NCBI GenBank assembly: GCA_964512305.1
Contig: CAZEIW010000229.1
Location: 1-5,939, forward strand
Direction: 5' to 3'
Source of the DNA: CAZEIW01 sp964512305
Lineage (GTDB): Bacteria; Pseudomonadota; Gammaproteobacteria; Burkholderiales; Burkholderiaceae_F
Length of the DNA: 5,939 nucleotides
The notes below the pieces were generated by a model. The model did no database searches, was not told the origin of the DNA, and was given only the letters and a program-made list of their open reading frames with translations. The position numbers and the translations under genes are program-made. Shown one piece after another: positions 4,755 through 5,939 of this stretch (positions are counted from its first letter, which is position 1; every line of letters begins with the position of its first letter).

Positions 4755-5939
4755 ATGTCGTGGGCTGGAAAGATCCTTCGCGTGAACCTGACGGCCGGCA
4801 CCTGCAAGTCCGAACCGTTGAACATGCAATGGGCGCATGACTACGTCGGCCAGCGCGGCCTGGCGACCAAGTATTTCGTCGAAGAGGTCGACGCCAAGGT
4901 CGACCCGCTGTCGCCGGCCAACAAACTCATCTGGGCGACCGGGCCGCTGACCGGCACGATGGCCTCGACGGGCGGGCGCTACTCGGTGATCACCAAGGGC
5001 CCGCTGACGGGCGCGATCGCCTGCTCGAACTCCGGCGGCTACTGGGGCGCCGAGCTGAAGATGGCCGGCTGGGACATGATCATCTTCGAGGGCAAGTCGC
5101 CGAAGCCGGTCTACCTGTACATCGAGAACGACAAGGCCGAGCTGCTCGACGCCGGCTTCGTCTGGGGCAAGTCGGTGTGGGTGACCGAGCCGGCGATCAA
5201 GGCGAAGCACCAGGACCCGCAGATCCGCGTCAGCAGCATCGGGCGCGCCGGCGAGACCGGCTGCCTGTTTGCCGGGATCATCAACGACCTGCATCGGGCG
5301 GCCGGCCGCTCGGGCGTCGGCGCGGTGGCGGGCAGCAAGAACCTGAAGGCGATCGCCGTGCGCGGCACCAAGGGCGTGGGCAACGTCCGCGATCCCAAGG
5401 GCTTCATGGCCGCGACGCTTGCCGCGAAGAAGGTGCTCGCCACCCACCCGGTGACGAGCCAGGGGCTGCCGAAATACGGCACCCAGGTGCTGATGAACGT
5501 GATCAACGAGATCGGCGCGCTGCCGACCCGCAACCATCGCGACGTCCAGTTCGAGGGCGCGAAGGATATTTCGGGCGAAGCGATGCACGAGCCGCGCCGG
5601 ACCGACGGCAAACCCAACCTGGTCACCAACCAGGCGTGTTTCGGCTGCACGATCGCCTGCGGCCGGATCTCCAAGATGGACGAGACGCACTTCACCGTGA
5701 AGACCCGTCCCGAGTACTGGGGCGCATCGGGCGGCCTCGAGTACGAGGCGGCCTGGGCGCTGGGCGCCGACACCGGCGTCGGCGACCTCGACGCGGTCAT
5801 CAAGGCCAACTGGCTGTGCAACGACCTGGGCATGGACCCCATCTCTATGGGGGCGACGCTGGCGGCCGGCATGGAGCTGTACGAGCGCGGCGTCATCGAC
5901 GACCGCCACGTCGAACTGCCGTTGCGCTTCGGCTCCGGC
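4755..5939 (+). CDS. aorB: Tungsten-dependent aldehyde:ferredoxin oxidoreductase large subunit (3' end cut)
   Basis: This enzyme oxidises aldehydes to carboxylic acids (reversibly) at a tungsten bis-pyranopterin centre in the cytoplasm. The open frame gives 395 residues without a stop; the family runs to about 600-620, so roughly a third is outside the window. Visible landmarks are the N-terminal start SWAGKILRVNLTAG (2-15), the pterin-binding domain with WATGPLTGTMASTGGRYSV (60-78) and SNSGGYWGAELKMAGWD (91-107), AGRSGVGAVAGSKNLKAIAVRG (183-204), and CFGCTIAC (295-302), which gives three of the four [4Fe-4S] cysteines (C295, C298, C302); the fourth should lie beyond the edge. EYE (329-331) sits where the family has its active-site glutamate, and GADTGVGDLDAV plus NDLGMDPIS (356-364) are also typical. 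It is cotranscribed with aorA, and a FAD/NAD subunit gene may follow. Alternatives in the superfamily are YdhV-like or BamB-like enzymes; the tungsten transporter nearby favours a tungsten aldehyde oxidoreductase. Confidence 0.93.
   Translation, partial: MSWAGKILRVNLTAGTCKSEPLNMQWAHDYVGQRGLATKYFVEEVDAKVDPLSPANKLIWATGPLTGTMASTGGRYSVITKGPLTGAIACSNSGGYWGAELKMAGWDMIIFEGKSPKPVYLYIENDKAELLDAGFVWGKSVWVTEPAIKAKHQDPQIRVSSIGRAGETGCLFAGIINDLHRAAGRSGVGAVAGSKNLKAIAVRGTKGVGNVRDPKGFMAATLAAKKVLATHPVTSQGLPKYGTQVLMNVINEIGALPTRNHRDVQFEGAKDISGEAMHEPRRTDGKPNLVTNQACFGCTIACGRISKMDETHFTVKTRPEYWGASGGLEYEAAWALGADTGVGDLDAVIKANWLCNDLGMDPISMGATLAAGMELYERGVIDDRHVELPLRFGSG

Noticed and set aside
4662..5909. Minus-strand open frame of 415 codons opposite aorB
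   Set aside because: The plus strand encodes a convincing aldehyde oxidoreductase; the antisense product has no domain and mirrors its codon bias.

Overview
The window is a GC-rich stretch of bacterial chromosome. Gene content, codon use and the 'CCCCTCTCCCGC' palindromic repeat suggest a proteobacterium, most likely a betaproteobacterium of the Rhodocyclales/Burkholderiales kind (Aromatoleum/Thauera/Azoarcus-like). The taxonomic guess is inference from gene layout, not from a marker gene.

Layout from left to right. Positions 2-1147 (+) hold most of moeA, the enzyme that inserts the metal into molybdopterin; its first ~25 codons lie outside the window. Positions 1164-1260 hold a perfect 37-bp inverted repeat between two convergent transcription units. 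Positions 1271-3616 (-) hold a compact ABC importer operon read leftward: tupA (periplasmic binding protein), tupB (permease), tupC (ATPase), of the tungstate-specific Tup family. Upstream of tupA is a ~130-nt leader preceded by an AT-rich palindrome (3746-3769) that looks like a ModE-type operator. Positions 3814-4179 (-) encode a short one-domain ModE-like regulator with a winged-helix DNA-binding domain and no molybdate-binding (Mop) domain. A 91-bp divergent region follows, and from 4271 (+) runs a second operon: a 157-residue ferredoxin with four [4Fe-4S] motifs (aorA), then the tungsten-dependent aldehyde:ferredoxin oxidoreductase large subunit (aorB), open at the right window edge after 395 residues.

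Taken together this is a tungsten supply-and-use module: TupABC brings in tungstate, MoeA puts the metal on the pyranopterin, the ModE-like protein probably controls expression, and the AorAB-type enzyme uses the resulting cofactor to oxidise aldehydes to acids (or reduce acids), passing electrons through the polyferredoxin. The families are known. The less ordinary points are the regulator without an effector domain, the ModE-like palindrome placed before tupA rather than before the enzyme genes, and the clustering of transport, cofactor and enzyme genes in three transcription units. No tRNA, rRNA, CRISPR array, insertion sequence or phage gene was seen.
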